DNA of 64,000 nucleotides from Nostoc sp. TCL26-01 (GCF_013393945.1 NZ_CP040297.1:2806804-2870803), one strand, 5' to 3'. Shown: positions 45,828 to 55,269, counted from the stretch's first letter. Notes: generated from the sequence alone by a model not told the origin. Numbers and translations are program-made.

Positions 45828-47309
45828 CTAAAATTTACGCTTCAGGCAAAAAGCACCTAAACCCAGCAGCATCAACCCAGCAGTGGCTGTGGGTTCGGGA
45901 ACTTGTTTTGGGGGTACAAATCCTTGTAATTCTTCACCACTAGCTTTAAATCCGTAAAGATAAGTGGGAATTAGGAATTGCCCTTCTGGACAAGGTGTAT
46001 CGATAGCTACTTGAGTGCTGGTAGTGCCATCAGTACAAACATCAAACTGAGTACCACCACCAGTCTGAGTCACACTGAAATCATTATCTGTACCCACAAG
46101 AACAGAGTAGGAACCATCAGCTAGTTTAGGGCCGATCGCTAAACCTTCCAATTTTTCGGGAATTTTCAACCCGTTGCTTGTCAAAGCATTAGCTATATCC
46201 AAGAATAGAGACTTGGTGACAGGTTGTACACCAGACGGTAAGTCATTACTACCAGCCAAGCTAATACTGCTCACATCTGTAGCACCAGTTAAATCAATTT
46301 TATAAACTCGTTTACTGCCAACAGGATTTTCACCAGTCGGATCGTCTACACCGATACCTCGGTTATCCCGTTCCAAAACTAAAAATTCCTTGTCATTCAA
46401 GGCGATAATGGCGCTGATACCAATGTTACGTCCCTGTTGAGTAGCAGAGAAATCATTTGCTGTTCCGGGAATGCGATCGTTGATATCTGAACGACTTTCT
46501 ACCTGATAGATATACTGAGCAGTACTTTCACCTGTTTTAGTATCAAATTCCACTAGCCGTAAATTACGACTCCGCCGTCCCTCATTAGAAGCACCCTCAT
46601 TAACTAAGGGGTCTTGCAAAAGAGCATATAATTTACTACCATCTGGACTGAGTGTTACACCTTCAAAACCTCGGTTATCTTGGCGACCACTGGTAATAGT
46701 TGGACGACCGTCAACATAGTTAAGATCGCTGCCAGATTGAGGAATTAAATTACTTGGTGTGGCAAATGCGCGAATAAAATTACCATTGGGGCTGAACTCA
46801 TACACAGATGGCCCGTATTCATCAGAAACGTAGTAGTTACCATTGGGAGCCACTGCAAATCCTTCTGGGTCAAAACTCAAACCCAGCACTCCCTTGTTAC
46901 CGTTCAGTAACTCTGGATTTAACCCGTTAAAGTTACTACCATTTTTAGTGAAGAGAATTGTGTCTAGTAAGGTGAAGTTACTGATGGCTCCGGTGTTAGA
47001 GTTAACATCTAAAGAAAACTTTTGTACTCGCGTATTGTAAGACAAAACACCACCACCAGGGCCGCGATCGCCTAAACCATAATAGACATTATTGTAGCGA
47101 TCGTAGTAAAGATCCGAGAACACACCACCCAATCGGTTAGTATTGGCGCTATTGACCTCAACAACAGACAAATCTTTGCCATCATTGGGGATCACAATCT
47201 CGTTCACAAAGGAAATAGCATGGGCGGAAGTCACAGAACCCGTAATAGTAACTAAGGTAGTTGCTATGGAAAAGCTGAATCCAGAAAACCACTGCTTGAC
47301 CGCAATCAT
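45828..47309 (-). CDS. Phytase-like esterase-fold protein with PEP-CTERM anchor
   Basis: 493 residues. Signal peptide to about residue 32 (ITGSVTSAHAISF). The body carries phytase-like beta-propeller strands: DLYYDRYNNVYYGLGDRGPGGG, FDPEGFAVAPNGNYYVSDEYGPSVYEF, DNRGFEGVTLSPDGSKLYALLQD and EGLAIGPKLADGSYSVLVGTDND. The C-terminus PKQVPEPTATAGLMLLGLGAFCLKRKF is a PEP-CTERM sorting signal for an exosortase. It is likely exported and surface-held; the enzyme activity is not proven. No exosortase gene is in the window. Confidence 0.85.
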   Translation of the reverse strand: MIAVKQWFSGFSFSIATTLVTITGSVTSAHAISFVNEIVIPNDGKDLSVVEVNSANTNRLGGVFSDLYYDRYNNVYYGLGDRGPGGGVLSYNTRVQKFSLDVNSNTGAISNFTLLDTILFTKNGSNFNGLNPELLNGNKGVLGLSFDPEGFAVAPNGNYYVSDEYGPSVYEFSPNGNFIRAFATPSNLIPQSGSDLNYVDGRPTITSGRQDNRGFEGVTLSPDGSKLYALLQDPLVNEGASNEGRRSRNLRLVEFDTKTGESTAQYIYQVESRSDINDRIPGTANDFSATQQGRNIGISAIIALNDKEFLVLERDNRGIGVDDPTGENPVGSKRVYKIDLTGATDVSSISLAGSNDLPSGVQPVTKSLFLDIANALTSNGLKIPEKLEGLAIGPKLADGSYSVLVGTDNDFSVTQTGGGTQFDVCTDGTTSTQVAIDTPCPEGQFLIPTYLYGFKASGEELQGFVPPKQVPEPTATAGLMLLGLGAFCLKRKF

Positions 47310-47738
47310 CTAAAAAATCCCAAAATGCTCACTTTTACAAGCTTTGGGTTATTTAATTAATAAAAAGTTAATCAGAGGTTAAGGTAGTTATTGTCACATG
47401 GATATTTCATAGAATTCCGTTCTATCAAACAGCATCTTCATCAAAGTTTTACCTCAGAGAGTGCTGAGTAGGGAGTGAGAGAGTGAGAGAGTGAGGGAGT
47501 GAGGGAGTGAGGGAGAAGAAAAGAATCTGTTGCCTAATGACTAATGACTAATGACTAATGACTAATGACCATTGACCATTGACCATTGACTAATGACTAA
47601 TGACCATTGACCATTGACTAATGACCATTGACCATTGACTAATGACTAATGACCATTGACCATTGACCATTGACTAATAACATTACAAAATTTTTAATTT
47701 TATCGCTCAAATTTACCTAAATTTATTATTCTCTGAGG
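47310..47738. repeat. Largest STRR block: GAGTGAGG octamers then about twenty TAATGAC/CATTGAC heptamers
   Basis: From 47468 GAGTGAGA/GAGTGAGG units, then from about 47530 to 47680 an unbroken run of TAATGAC and CATTGAC heptamers, with higher-order units such as CATTGACCATTGACTAATGAC repeated. No coding content. The phytase-like promoter lies at the left end. Confidence 0.9.
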
Positions 47739-48533
47739 CTAGAGCTGATCTAACATTTTGTGAGTCTGGGGTACGACACGAACGTGTTTTAAAAACTGCT
47801 TCATCAAGGCTTGCCAAGTTAAAACTTGTTCTGGAGACGGAGCAAGGGCTGGTGTGTTGGTGAATTGTGCAGACGCACTTAAAGGCGTAACAGGTTGTAA
47901 AAACACGGGAATATCGAGACTAACATCTGCCACTAACAAAGCAGCACGCTCTAACTCAACTGAGTTTGTATTATGAGAAACAATGATTTTCACAAACGTA
48001 TCCAAATGTGGATAACACAGTTGCAAAAACTCTGTATGCTCTGGCCAGTGAGACTCGCCGCTAACGCTGGGAAGTTTTAAATCCATACCTACAGAGTCTA
48101 AATAGGGCAAAACCATGGCCAGTTGTTCTGGGCGATGTCCGCCAGTCTCTAAGTATATGGGTAGACTAATAAGCGATCGCACCCTGGGCAAAAATTCTTG
48201 TAAAAAATGAGCATGAAGAAGTGGTTCTCCTCCGGTTAAGCTAATGCTATCGTGTAGACAAGGTAAATTTTGCCTTTCAATCCATTCGATGAGAGTGGCT
48301 AAGGGAACAGGATTTGAGTGCAGTTCAAAATCTCGTAATCCAGGCGATTTTTCGATCTTACAGGTAGTGGGTGCATTCCATGTGTGAGCGCTATCGCAAA
48401 AGTGACAGCGCAAGTCACAAAAAGCAAAACGAATAAAAATTTGACGTGTCCCGACATTCAGTCCTTCCCCTTGAATAGCAGAAAAGACCTCAATCAGGCG
48501 TGCAGTAGGTTCAGCTGTAGTTTTAGCAGTCAT
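47739..48533 (-). CDS. queE: 7-carboxy-7-deazaguanine synthase
   Basis: 264 residues from ATG 48533 (an in-frame TTG at 48566 adds 11 unlikely residues). Radical-SAM enzyme making the deazaguanine ring for queuosine. Seen: FSAIQGEGLNVGTRQIFIRF, the cluster motif CDLRCHFCD (CxxxCxxC) and SLTGGEPLLHAHFL. Its partners queC/queD are not nearby. Cyanobacterial-type length. Identification is secure. Confidence 0.92.
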   Translation of the reverse strand: MTAKTTAEPTARLIEVFSAIQGEGLNVGTRQIFIRFAFCDLRCHFCDSAHTWNAPTTCKIEKSPGLRDFELHSNPVPLATLIEWIERQNLPCLHDSISLTGGEPLLHAHFLQEFLPRVRSLISLPIYLETGGHRPEQLAMVLPYLDSVGMDLKLPSVSGESHWPEHTEFLQLCYPHLDTFVKIIVSHNTNSVELERAALLVADVSLDIPVFLQPVTPLSASAQFTNTPALAPSPEQVLTWQALMKQFLKHVRVVPQTHKMLDQL

Positions 48534-48722
48534 GGGTATAGTAGTAACGCGATCGCACTGCGTCAATCCAACAATAAGTTATGTTTTTAGCTTCTTGTTC
48601 TATTGTGAATCTTTGAAGGCAGTCTGTGATCTTATCCTGAGCCACTAACTATATTTCTACTAATTTCACATGAGGTTAGGTAATTTTCTAGGACAAAATC
48701 ATGTTTGGCAGATTAAATTCAT

Positions 48723-49772
48723 ATGGGAACGAAAGTGCAGAGCTTCATGACTAGCCAACCCACAGAAGTAAATTTTCCAGTTATTACCTTAAATGAAACC
48801 GTAATAGTTCAGGTTCCGGCTCGAATGAGCGTGCTGGAAGCAGTAGGCTTTAAGCAAACCTGCCAAGAACTAACTCAACAAGACTCCCATCCCCAGGAAA
48901 TCATTATTGATTTTCAACACACCACTTTTATGGATAGTAGTGGTTTAGGAGCCTTGGTAAGTAACTTTAAAACTACCCAAGAAAAAGGAATTACTCTGAG
49001 CTTGCGGAATGTCACTCCGCAAGTGATGGCAGTATTAAACCTGACAGGACTGGATAAAGTTTTTTCTATCGAGCCTAGCAGTGAAAAATTGCCTACAGAA
49101 ACTGACGATGGTGCAGATCATCAAAAAATTTCTCCCCGCAAAATTGAGCAACTACCAACGACTCATCGGTCTGTGGCATCCTGGACTAAACGATTGATCG
49201 ATATTATTGGTGCTTTGGTAGGATTAGTAATTACAGGAATTTTGTTGATTCCGATTGCGATCGCTATTCAAATTGACGATCCAGGACCCATTCTCTTTGG
49301 TCAAATTCGTTGTGGTTGGATGGGCAAGCGGTTTAAAATTTGGAAATTTCGCTCGATGTGTGTAGATGCAGAAGCGAAAAAATCCCAAGTCAAAAATCAA
49401 GTCCAGGGGGCTTTTTTCAAGAATGAACATGATCCCCGAATCACACGTGTAGGTAGATTTATCCGCCGTACTAGCATTGATGAAATCCCGCAATTTTGGA
49501 ATGTCTTAAAAGGAGATATGAGTTTAGTCGGGACTAGACCACCCACACCCGATGAAGTAGAACGCTATGAAGTCCCAGAATGGCAGCGCTTGGATGTGAA
49601 GCCAGGGATGACTGGAGAATGGCAAGTAAACGGACGTTCGACAGTACGTAGTTTTGAAGATGTGATTCGTCTGGATTTGCTCTATCAAAAGAACTGGAGT
49701 CTATTTTACGATTTGAAATTAATTTTCAAAACCGTGGCAATTCTCTTTAATAGAAATAGTGGTGCTTACTAA
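48723..49772 (+). CDS. STAS domain fused to a bacterial sugar transferase
   Basis: 349 residues. Residues 12-112 form a STAS domain (IVQVPARMSVLEAVGFKQTC, IIDFQHTTFMDSSGLGALVSNFKTT), with the serine of the DSSG motif that is phosphorylated in anti-sigma antagonists. After a polar linker, a membrane helix and the priming glycosyltransferase core follow: RLIDIIGALVGLVITGILLIPIAIA, FGQIRCGWMGKRFKIWKFRSM, IDEIPQFWNVLKGDMSLVGTRPPTPDEVERY and KPGMTGEWQVNGRS. It would start exopolysaccharide chains by moving a sugar phosphate to undecaprenyl phosphate, perhaps under STAS control. An ATG at 48747 is an alternative start. A terminator follows at 49849. Confidence 0.88.
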   Translation: MGTKVQSFMTSQPTEVNFPVITLNETVIVQVPARMSVLEAVGFKQTCQELTQQDSHPQEIIIDFQHTTFMDSSGLGALVSNFKTTQEKGITLSLRNVTPQVMAVLNLTGLDKVFSIEPSSEKLPTETDDGADHQKISPRKIEQLPTTHRSVASWTKRLIDIIGALVGLVITGILLIPIAIAIQIDDPGPILFGQIRCGWMGKRFKIWKFRSMCVDAEAKKSQVKNQVQGAFFKNEHDPRITRVGRFIRRTSIDEIPQFWNVLKGDMSLVGTRPPTPDEVERYEVPEWQRLDVKPGMTGEWQVNGRSTVRSFEDVIRLDLLYQKNWSLFYDLKLIFKTVAILFNRNSGAY

Positions 49773-49848
49773 CAGTTTTGTTGATACTTAGCAAAGACCA
49801 AAACTAATTATTAGCTTGAAATAAATCACAATCAGCTTGTGAAAAATT

Positions 49849-49886
49849 AAATTTCCCTCAAAAGATTTTCTAGGGAAATTTTTTAT
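49849..49886 (+). terminator. Rho-independent terminator after the sugar transferase gene
   Basis: AAATTTCCCT (49849-49858) pairs with AGGGAAATTT (49872-49881), followed by further T residues. Confidence 0.85.
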
Positions 49887-49945
49887 TGTCAAAAATACAT
49901 AGTAGTTAACTATAGTTAATGAAGCATACTTGAGAGGAACTGTAT

Positions 49946-50134
49946 ATGTTATTCGGATTAGGATGGCCAGAAGTAGCGATAATTATTGTCGTGGCTGTGG
50001 TAATTTTCGGCCCGAAAAAAATTCCCGAATTGGGAAACGCACTTGGTAAAACCCTACGGGGTTTTAAGGAGGAACTAAAAACTCCTAGTGAAGATACCAA
50101 CCCGGAAGAAGACGATCAAAGCAAAGGTCAATAG
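49946..50134 (+). CDS. tatA: Twin-arginine translocase subunit TatA/TatE
   Basis: 62 residues. MLFGLGWPEVAIIIVVAVVIFGPKKIPELGNALGKTLRGFKEEL is the complete TatA pattern: short N-terminal membrane helix, FGPKKIPELG hinge and amphipathic helix. The acidic tail is short. AGAGGAAC precedes the ATG. No tatC lies nearby. Confidence 0.93.
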   Translation: MLFGLGWPEVAIIIVVAVVIFGPKKIPELGNALGKTLRGFKEELKTPSEDTNPEEDDQSKGQ

Positions 50135-50164
50135 TAGAGATGAGAATTATCGCATCTCTACTAT
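50131..50164. terminator. 12-bp-arm hairpin between convergent tatA and cphA
   Basis: ATAGTAGAGATG pairs with CATCTCTACTAT around a 10-base loop. It overlaps the tatA stop codon and ends just before the cphA stop, so it could shield both 3' ends. No T tract. Confidence 0.6.
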
Positions 50165-50167
50165 CGA

Positions 50168-52873
50168 CTAAAGCAAAGTATTAATTACTGAAGAAGATGC
50201 GATACCATTGAGATTTTCAGCAACAGGATTTGCGGGATTTTGTTGCTGTATCTCCTCTTTGACCAATCCCCGCAGCTTAATTAACTTGATAGCACGGCTG
50301 ACGCTTTCTGGTAGAATCACTACTAGACCGTGATCAGGAGCCATATCCAAGCCTTTGTTAATTGCTTGGGTTTCATCCAAAATTGATTCAAACCGGGCAT
50401 CTGGCTTGACTTGCCTGATACCTTTAGTGATCAAATCGGAGGCTGATCCCCTTGGTCTTCCTCTGGTTTCATCGTCTTCTTTGACGATGACATAATCAAA
50501 AATTTCGGCAGCTAATTTGCCCAAAGTGACAAAATCTTCGTCTCGGCGATCGCCTGGTCCACCCACGACACCTATACGTTGTCCTGTTGTCCAGTTACGC
50601 ACGAACGCACCCAAAGCTTCGTAGCTAGCTGGGTTGTGAGCATAATCAACTAAAGCGTGGTAGTTACCCAAGTTAAATAAATTCATCCGTCCTGGTGTTT
50701 GACTCACAGAGGCACGGAAAGTCTTTAAACCAGCACGAATTTGCTCAATGGTGACATTCTGCACAAAGGCTGCCAAACTTGCCGCTAAGGCGTTGGCAAT
50801 CATGAATGGTGCGCGTCCACCCATTGTTAAGGGGATGTTTTCTGCTCTTTCTATGCGGTGTGTCCAATCACCTTTGACTATAGATAAATAGCCGTTTTCA
50901 TATACAGCTGCTACGCCTCCCTTTTGGATGTGCTTACGCACTAGTTCCGAGTCGGGATTCATGGTGAAGTAGGCAATATTAGCTTTGGTTTTTTCTGCCA
51001 TCGCCGCTACACGACGGTCGTCGGCGTTGAGGACTGCATAGCCATCAGGGTATACAGACTCAGCCACCACACTCTTGAGGTTGGCTAATTGGTCAATGGT
51101 ATCGATGTCACCTATCCCTAAATGGTCAGATGCCACATTTAATACTACACCTACATTAGCGGATTCAAAGCCCAATCCAGACCGTAAAATGCCACCACGG
51201 GCTGTTTCTAAGACGGCAACTTCTACTGTTGGGTCTTGTAAGATGACATGAGCGCTCTGAGGGCCAGTGTTATCGCCTGATTCAACTAAGTAATCACCGA
51301 TATATGTGCCATCTGTAGTTGTATATCCTACTACTTTCCCTGTTTGCTTATAAATATGAGCTAGCAGGCGAGTAGTTGTAGTTTTACCATTGGTTCCCGT
51401 GATGCTGAGAACAGGAATACGTCCGGACTGTTCATTGGGGAACAGCATATCCATGACTGCACCAGCAACGTTGCGAGGGATACCTTGGCTGGGGGCAACG
51501 TGCATCCTAAAACCAGGAGCAGCGTTAACTTCCACAATTACCCCATCTACTTCCCGCAAGGGACGGCTAATATCGGTAGTAACGATATCTAGTCCGGCAA
51601 TATCCAAACCGATAATTTTGACTACTCTTTGAGCTAACCAGATGTTTTCGGGATGAATTTCGTCTGTCCGGTCTACAGCAACACCACCAGTACTGAGATT
51701 AGCAGTTGCTCTTAAATAACAAATTGTGCCTTTGGGTGGCACACTGTTGAGTGTGTAGCCTTGCCTTTCTAGGAGTTGGTAACTGGTGCGGTCGAGTTCT
51801 ATCTTGGTGAGGACTTTATCGTGTCCTTCACCCCGGTTTGGGTCAAGGTTGGTTTCCTCAACCAAATCGGCGATCGTTGATCTGCCATTACCAATCACAT
51901 GAGCTGGTACACGTTCTGCGACTGCTACCACCTTTCCATCTACCACGAGTACTCTGTGGTCGCGCCCAACGTAATATCGCTCAATAATGATTGATCGGGA
52001 AACCTGTCTAGCTGCCTCGTAGGCGGCTTCAGCTTCTTCCCAAGTTCTGATATCGATAGTAATACCGCGTCCATGATTGCCATCTAAGGGCTTAATCACA
52101 ATCGGATAACCACCGACATATTCGATCGCTTCTTCCAAATCATCCAAGAAATTAATCACTGTACCCCTGGGTACTGGTACACCAGTTGCGGCTAAGATGC
52201 GCTTGGTTGCTTCTTTATCGCAAGCTAGTTCCACTCCCAAAATGCCGGTTTTATCGGTCATTGTGGCTTGCATTCGCTTTTGATTCACGCCGTAGCCTAG
52301 TTGAATCAAAAAACGAGCGCTCAGTTGCATCCAGGGGATACCACGTTTTTCTGCTTCTTTGACTATTGCTTCTGTGGAGGGGCCCAAAGAAGCATCACGC
52401 CATAAATCTTTCAGGTCTTGTATATCTTGCTCTAGTTCTGCCTTGGGATAGCGGCCGCGATCGACAATGCTTTGGCACAACCTGACAGCTGCCCTTCCAG
52501 CATAGCGTCCTGCTTCCTCGTTGAGATACTCAATGACTACCTGATAAATACCAGGTGTGGCAGTTTCACGGGTACGACCAAAGCCCACGTGCATTCCCGC
52601 CAATTCTTGCAGTTCTAGGGCTACGTGTTCCACGATATGACCCATCATGGTGCCTTCTCGCACTCTCATCAAAAAACCACCATGACAGCCAGGCGAGCAA
52701 TAGTGACCCTCTAGACTTGGCAAAGCCTCTACTAATCCTTCATAAAATCCGGGGATTTCATTTGAGGGCGTCTCGGCAAGGTTCTCTAAATCGAGGCGCA
52801 TGACGATCAGTTTGTGGCGTCGAATGCTCCAGTAGTTTGGGCCGCGTAAGGTCTGGATCTTGAGGATTCTCAT
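50168..52873 (-). CDS. cphA: Cyanophycin synthetase
   Basis: 901 residues from ATG 52873. Polymerises aspartate and arginine into multi-L-arginyl-poly-L-aspartate, using ATP. An N-terminal domain (MRILKIQTLRGPNYWSIRRHKLIVMRLDLE) is followed by an ATP-grasp domain (LACDKEATKRILAATGVPVPRG, GGYPIVIKPLDGNHGRGITI, VEVNAAPGFRMH) and a Mur-ligase-like domain with P-loop SITGTNGKTTTTRLL near residue 490. All three parts are intact. It lies 171 bases downstream of cphB on the same strand, so the two probably form the usual cphB-cphA operon. Confidence 0.97.
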   Translation of the reverse strand: MRILKIQTLRGPNYWSIRRHKLIVMRLDLENLAETPSNEIPGFYEGLVEALPSLEGHYCSPGCHGGFLMRVREGTMMGHIVEHVALELQELAGMHVGFGRTRETATPGIYQVVIEYLNEEAGRYAGRAAVRLCQSIVDRGRYPKAELEQDIQDLKDLWRDASLGPSTEAIVKEAEKRGIPWMQLSARFLIQLGYGVNQKRMQATMTDKTGILGVELACDKEATKRILAATGVPVPRGTVINFLDDLEEAIEYVGGYPIVIKPLDGNHGRGITIDIRTWEEAEAAYEAARQVSRSIIIERYYVGRDHRVLVVDGKVVAVAERVPAHVIGNGRSTIADLVEETNLDPNRGEGHDKVLTKIELDRTSYQLLERQGYTLNSVPPKGTICYLRATANLSTGGVAVDRTDEIHPENIWLAQRVVKIIGLDIAGLDIVTTDISRPLREVDGVIVEVNAAPGFRMHVAPSQGIPRNVAGAVMDMLFPNEQSGRIPVLSITGTNGKTTTTRLLAHIYKQTGKVVGYTTTDGTYIGDYLVESGDNTGPQSAHVILQDPTVEVAVLETARGGILRSGLGFESANVGVVLNVASDHLGIGDIDTIDQLANLKSVVAESVYPDGYAVLNADDRRVAAMAEKTKANIAYFTMNPDSELVRKHIQKGGVAAVYENGYLSIVKGDWTHRIERAENIPLTMGGRAPFMIANALAASLAAFVQNVTIEQIRAGLKTFRASVSQTPGRMNLFNLGNYHALVDYAHNPASYEALGAFVRNWTTGQRIGVVGGPGDRRDEDFVTLGKLAAEIFDYVIVKEDDETRGRPRGSASDLITKGIRQVKPDARFESILDETQAINKGLDMAPDHGLVVILPESVSRAIKLIKLRGLVKEEIQQQNPANPVAENLNGIASSSVINTLL

Positions 52874-53044
52874 GGGAATAGGTAGATGGAGATTCGGAAC
52901 CAAAATTCTAGTTTCTAACTGGAATTGATCGCTAAACTGTTCATTAAAAACAGTTTTTTCTTTTTACATGGTATTCCTCTGATTTTTCTACAGCAAGAAA
53001 CAAATTGGCGATCAATTCAGTCTAACCTCAGTTACTCTATTCCG

Positions 53045-53908
53045 TCAGCTGGAGATGCGGTGTACAGCAGGCAATACGGTGCGCTGGTACAGGTGGAAGC
53101 GATCGCCATAGCTGAGGATATGCAGACGTAAGTTATGCAGGGTTAATGGTTCATTTGCACCAACGTGGGGTTCATTGGTGTGGGTGAGTTCGGTGGGATC
53201 GATAATTGTGACACTGCCTTTACCCATGACTTGTAACCAACCATCACGTTCAAATACAGCACAAGTATCTTCATCAATGCCAATGCCTAACCGATCTGGG
53301 TGAGATGCGATCGCGCTCATGAGCCGACCCATGCGATTGCGGTTGTGAAAGTGTTGGTCAACAATGACTTCGGGTATTAACCCCAAACCAGTTGCCATGT
53401 CTACCAGGGAGCGATTAGGGGTTTCGCCACTACCGCCACCTGCAATCATGTGATGCCCCATCACTGCCGCCCCAGCACTTGTTCCTGCCAGAGTAAGTTG
53501 TCCCCCTCTCACTCGTTGCCGAATAATTTCCATCGCTGGTGTATCTGCCAATACACCACACAGGCGTAGTTGATCTCCTCCGGTCAAAAAGACTCCACTA
53601 CAGGCTTCTAGGGATTCTTTGACCTGGGAAGATTCGCACTGTTCCCGTTCACGAATGTCTAAAATTTCGACCTTTTCAGCACCCATTTCTTCAAAAATAC
53701 GGATATACCGACCACCAATAATCGCGGGTTCGCGGGAGGCGGATGGAATAATTGTAATATATGCCTTACTTGCACCTGAACGTCCAAAAAAAGTTCTCAG
53801 GATTTCGCGTCCATGAACTTTATCTTCTGCGCCTCCGATGACGAGAACGGCGGTCTTAGTTGCTTGGGGTGTCCTCATTTCCAGCGTTTTAGCTTTTAGT
53901 TGCGGCAT
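53045..53908 (-). CDS. cphB: Cyanophycinase
   Basis: 287 residues from ATG 53908, which has AGGAG at the right distance; the open frame runs further up but without such a site. Hydrolyses cyanophycin to beta-aspartyl-arginine. Serine-protease-like fold with the nucleophile in LAGTSAGAAVMGHHMIAGGGSGETP, and LVIGGAEDKVHGREILRTFF, VFLTGGDQLRLCGVLADT and VIVDQHFHNRNRMGRLMSAI. Upstream member of cphB-cphA. Its 520-base upstream region holds a strong structured-RNA candidate. Confidence 0.96.
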   Translation of the reverse strand: MPQLKAKTLEMRTPQATKTAVLVIGGAEDKVHGREILRTFFGRSGASKAYITIIPSASREPAIIGGRYIRIFEEMGAEKVEILDIREREQCESSQVKESLEACSGVFLTGGDQLRLCGVLADTPAMEIIRQRVRGGQLTLAGTSAGAAVMGHHMIAGGGSGETPNRSLVDMATGLGLIPEVIVDQHFHNRNRMGRLMSAIASHPDRLGIGIDEDTCAVFERDGWLQVMGKGSVTIIDPTELTHTNEPHVGANEPLTLHNLRLHILSYGDRFHLYQRTVLPAVHRISS

Positions 53909-54431
53909 TGTGTTTCTCCTGTCAACAACTTCAGGTGAATTTAACAAGGTTTGGGAGCCTGATGATTTTTGCACTTTGCTTTTTTACTGAGGACACTGCC
54001 ACAGACTCACATAAAGCCTCATAATTCATGTGTCCTGTGCCGTCCCTCAAAGCCAGCGCCTTGTTTTTCACCTGTCCACTTCTCCAGACTGGCTCAATAG
54101 TGCTTGGGGTTCAGGTTCCCCTCTGGCATTAGGAACTAGTTTTCCCATCTGGGCTTGGAGGGAGCAGGTCTTTAGACACATTTTCTGAGGCTGGCTCGAC
54201 GCATCCTGGAAGTTGTTAACCTGGTTAGATTATTTCTGCAAATGGTAGTTGTGACAATATTTAAACATAAATTAAGTAACTTAGAAAAACTTTTGATCCC
54301 AAGATAAATCAGATAGTTCTAGTACTTTTAGATACTATTGATAAAGCTGATCTGTAGTTTGACCCTACATTTGCATCTTGTGTTGGATAGACATTCAACT
54401 TTAAGATTAGTGTTCTCGAATACGAATTACT
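53909..54431. other. Long divergent intergenic region between cphB and trmD
   Basis: GC content of about 53990-54205 is above that of typical spacer here, and it is rich in nested complementary segments (see the RNA candidate). The trmD-proximal part (54240-54430) is AT-rich and should contain the trmD promoter. No coding frame is convincing. Confidence 0.6.
54043..54205. ncRNA. Rod-like structured RNA candidate (6S-RNA-like architecture or cphB leader)
   Basis: Five complementary pairs nest around one centre: AGCCAGC (54052-54058) with GCTGGCT (54191-54197); ACCTG (54071-54075) with CAGGT (54166-54170); CCAGA (54085-54089) with TCTGG (54149-54153); TAGTGC (54099-54104) with GCATTA (54127-54132, one mismatch); GGGG (54107-54110) with CCCC (54119-54122). 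Together they make one long interrupted rod with a terminal loop and a central bubble. That layout recalls 6S RNA, though I recognise no 6S sequence motif. The strand is not determined. A separate hairpin (CACAG/CTGTG, 54001-54040) lies beside it. Confidence 0.4.
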
Positions 54432-55127
54432 GTGCGCTTTGATATAGTTACGCTTTTTCCTGACTGTTTTACCTCAGTTCTTAACTCTGGGCTGCTGGGT
54501 AAAGCCCTCGCCAAACAAATTGCCCAAGTCAATTTGGTGAATCCTAGAGACTTCACTACAGATAAACATCGCAAGGTAGATGACGAACCTTATGGTGGTG
54601 GTGTAGGGATGCTGATGAAGCCAGAACCAATTTTTCGTGCAGTAGAGTCGTTGCCAATTTTAGCCCGTCGAGAGGTGATTTTGATGAGTCCTCAAGGACA
54701 AACAATCAATCAGCCTCTTTTACGCGAATTAGTCAGTAATTATGACCAATTAGTTGTAATCTGTGGGCATTACGAAGGTGTAGACGAAAGAGTCTTAAAT
54801 TTAGTTACTCGTGAAGTATCTTTAGGAGATTTTATTCTCACTGGTGGAGAAATTCCCGCAATGGCTTTAATTAATGGGGTCGTGCGGCTAATTCCCGGAA
54901 CTGTCGCCAAAACAGCTTCCCTCACCGCCGAAAGTTTTGAGGAGGGATTACTCGACTATCCCCAATACACTCGTCCAGCAGACTTTCGCGGTTGGAAAGT
55001 CCCTGATGTCTTACTCAGTGGTAATCACGCCGCGATCGCTAAATGGCGTTACGAACAACAAATCAAAAAAACCAGCGATCGCCGTCCTGATTTATGGCAA
55101 AAATGGCAAGAGGATAAGGAGGAGTGA
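54432..55127 (+). CDS. trmD: tRNA (guanine-N1)-methyltransferase
   Basis: 231 residues with a GTG start. Methylates G37 of tRNAs. SPOUT-family features: MRFDIVTLFPDCF, KVDDEPYGGGVGMLMKPEP, MSPQGQTINQPLLREL, ICGHYEGVDERVL and SLGDFILTGGEIPAMALINGVVRLIPG, which form the trefoil knot and the SAM site. The gene stands alone, without rimM, rpsP or rplS. It ends 27 bases before an R1 repeat. Confidence 0.95.
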   Translation: MRFDIVTLFPDCFTSVLNSGLLGKALAKQIAQVNLVNPRDFTTDKHRKVDDEPYGGGVGMLMKPEPIFRAVESLPILARREVILMSPQGQTINQPLLRELVSNYDQLVVICGHYEGVDERVLNLVTREVSLGDFILTGGEIPAMALINGVVRLIPGTVAKTASLTAESFEEGLLDYPQYTRPADFRGWKVPDVLLSGNHAAIAKWRYEQQIKKTSDRRPDLWQKWQEDKEE

Positions 55128-55154
55128 GGGGGTGCTGAGTGCTGAGTGCTGAGT

Positions 55155-55192
55155 GCTGTTAGCGGAAGCGGGGCGTTTAGCCCGTGCTGAGT
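55155..55192 (+). repeat. Dispersed repeat R1, copy 3
   Basis: GCTGTTAGCGGAAGCGGGGC unit followed by GTTTAGCCCGTGCTGAGT, preceded by three GTGCTGA heptamers. Opposite strand to copies 1 and 2. Confidence 0.8.
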
Positions 55193-55209
55193 GGAAGTTG
55201 GAAAGTGCT

Positions 55210-55269
55210 GACCAATGACCAATGACTATTGACTATTGACCATTGACTAATGACTAATGACTATTGACT
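55210..55269. repeat. STRR heptamer array running into the ispF start
   Basis: About eight heptamers of the CAATGAC/TATTGAC/TAATGAC type end in GACTATGAAC, where ATG is the ispF start. Confidence 0.8.

Noticed and set aside
47530..47680. CRISPR array
   Set aside because: The repeats are contiguous heptamers without spacers; there are no cas genes.
54140..54175. SRP RNA (GGAGGGAGCAGG resembles the domain IV motif)
   Set aside because: The GNRA-type tetraloop hairpin and paired asymmetric loop of SRP RNA are not formed here.
54937..55152. 71-residue frame overlapping the trmD 3' end
   Set aside because: Different frame of trmD and then of the repeat array; no family features.
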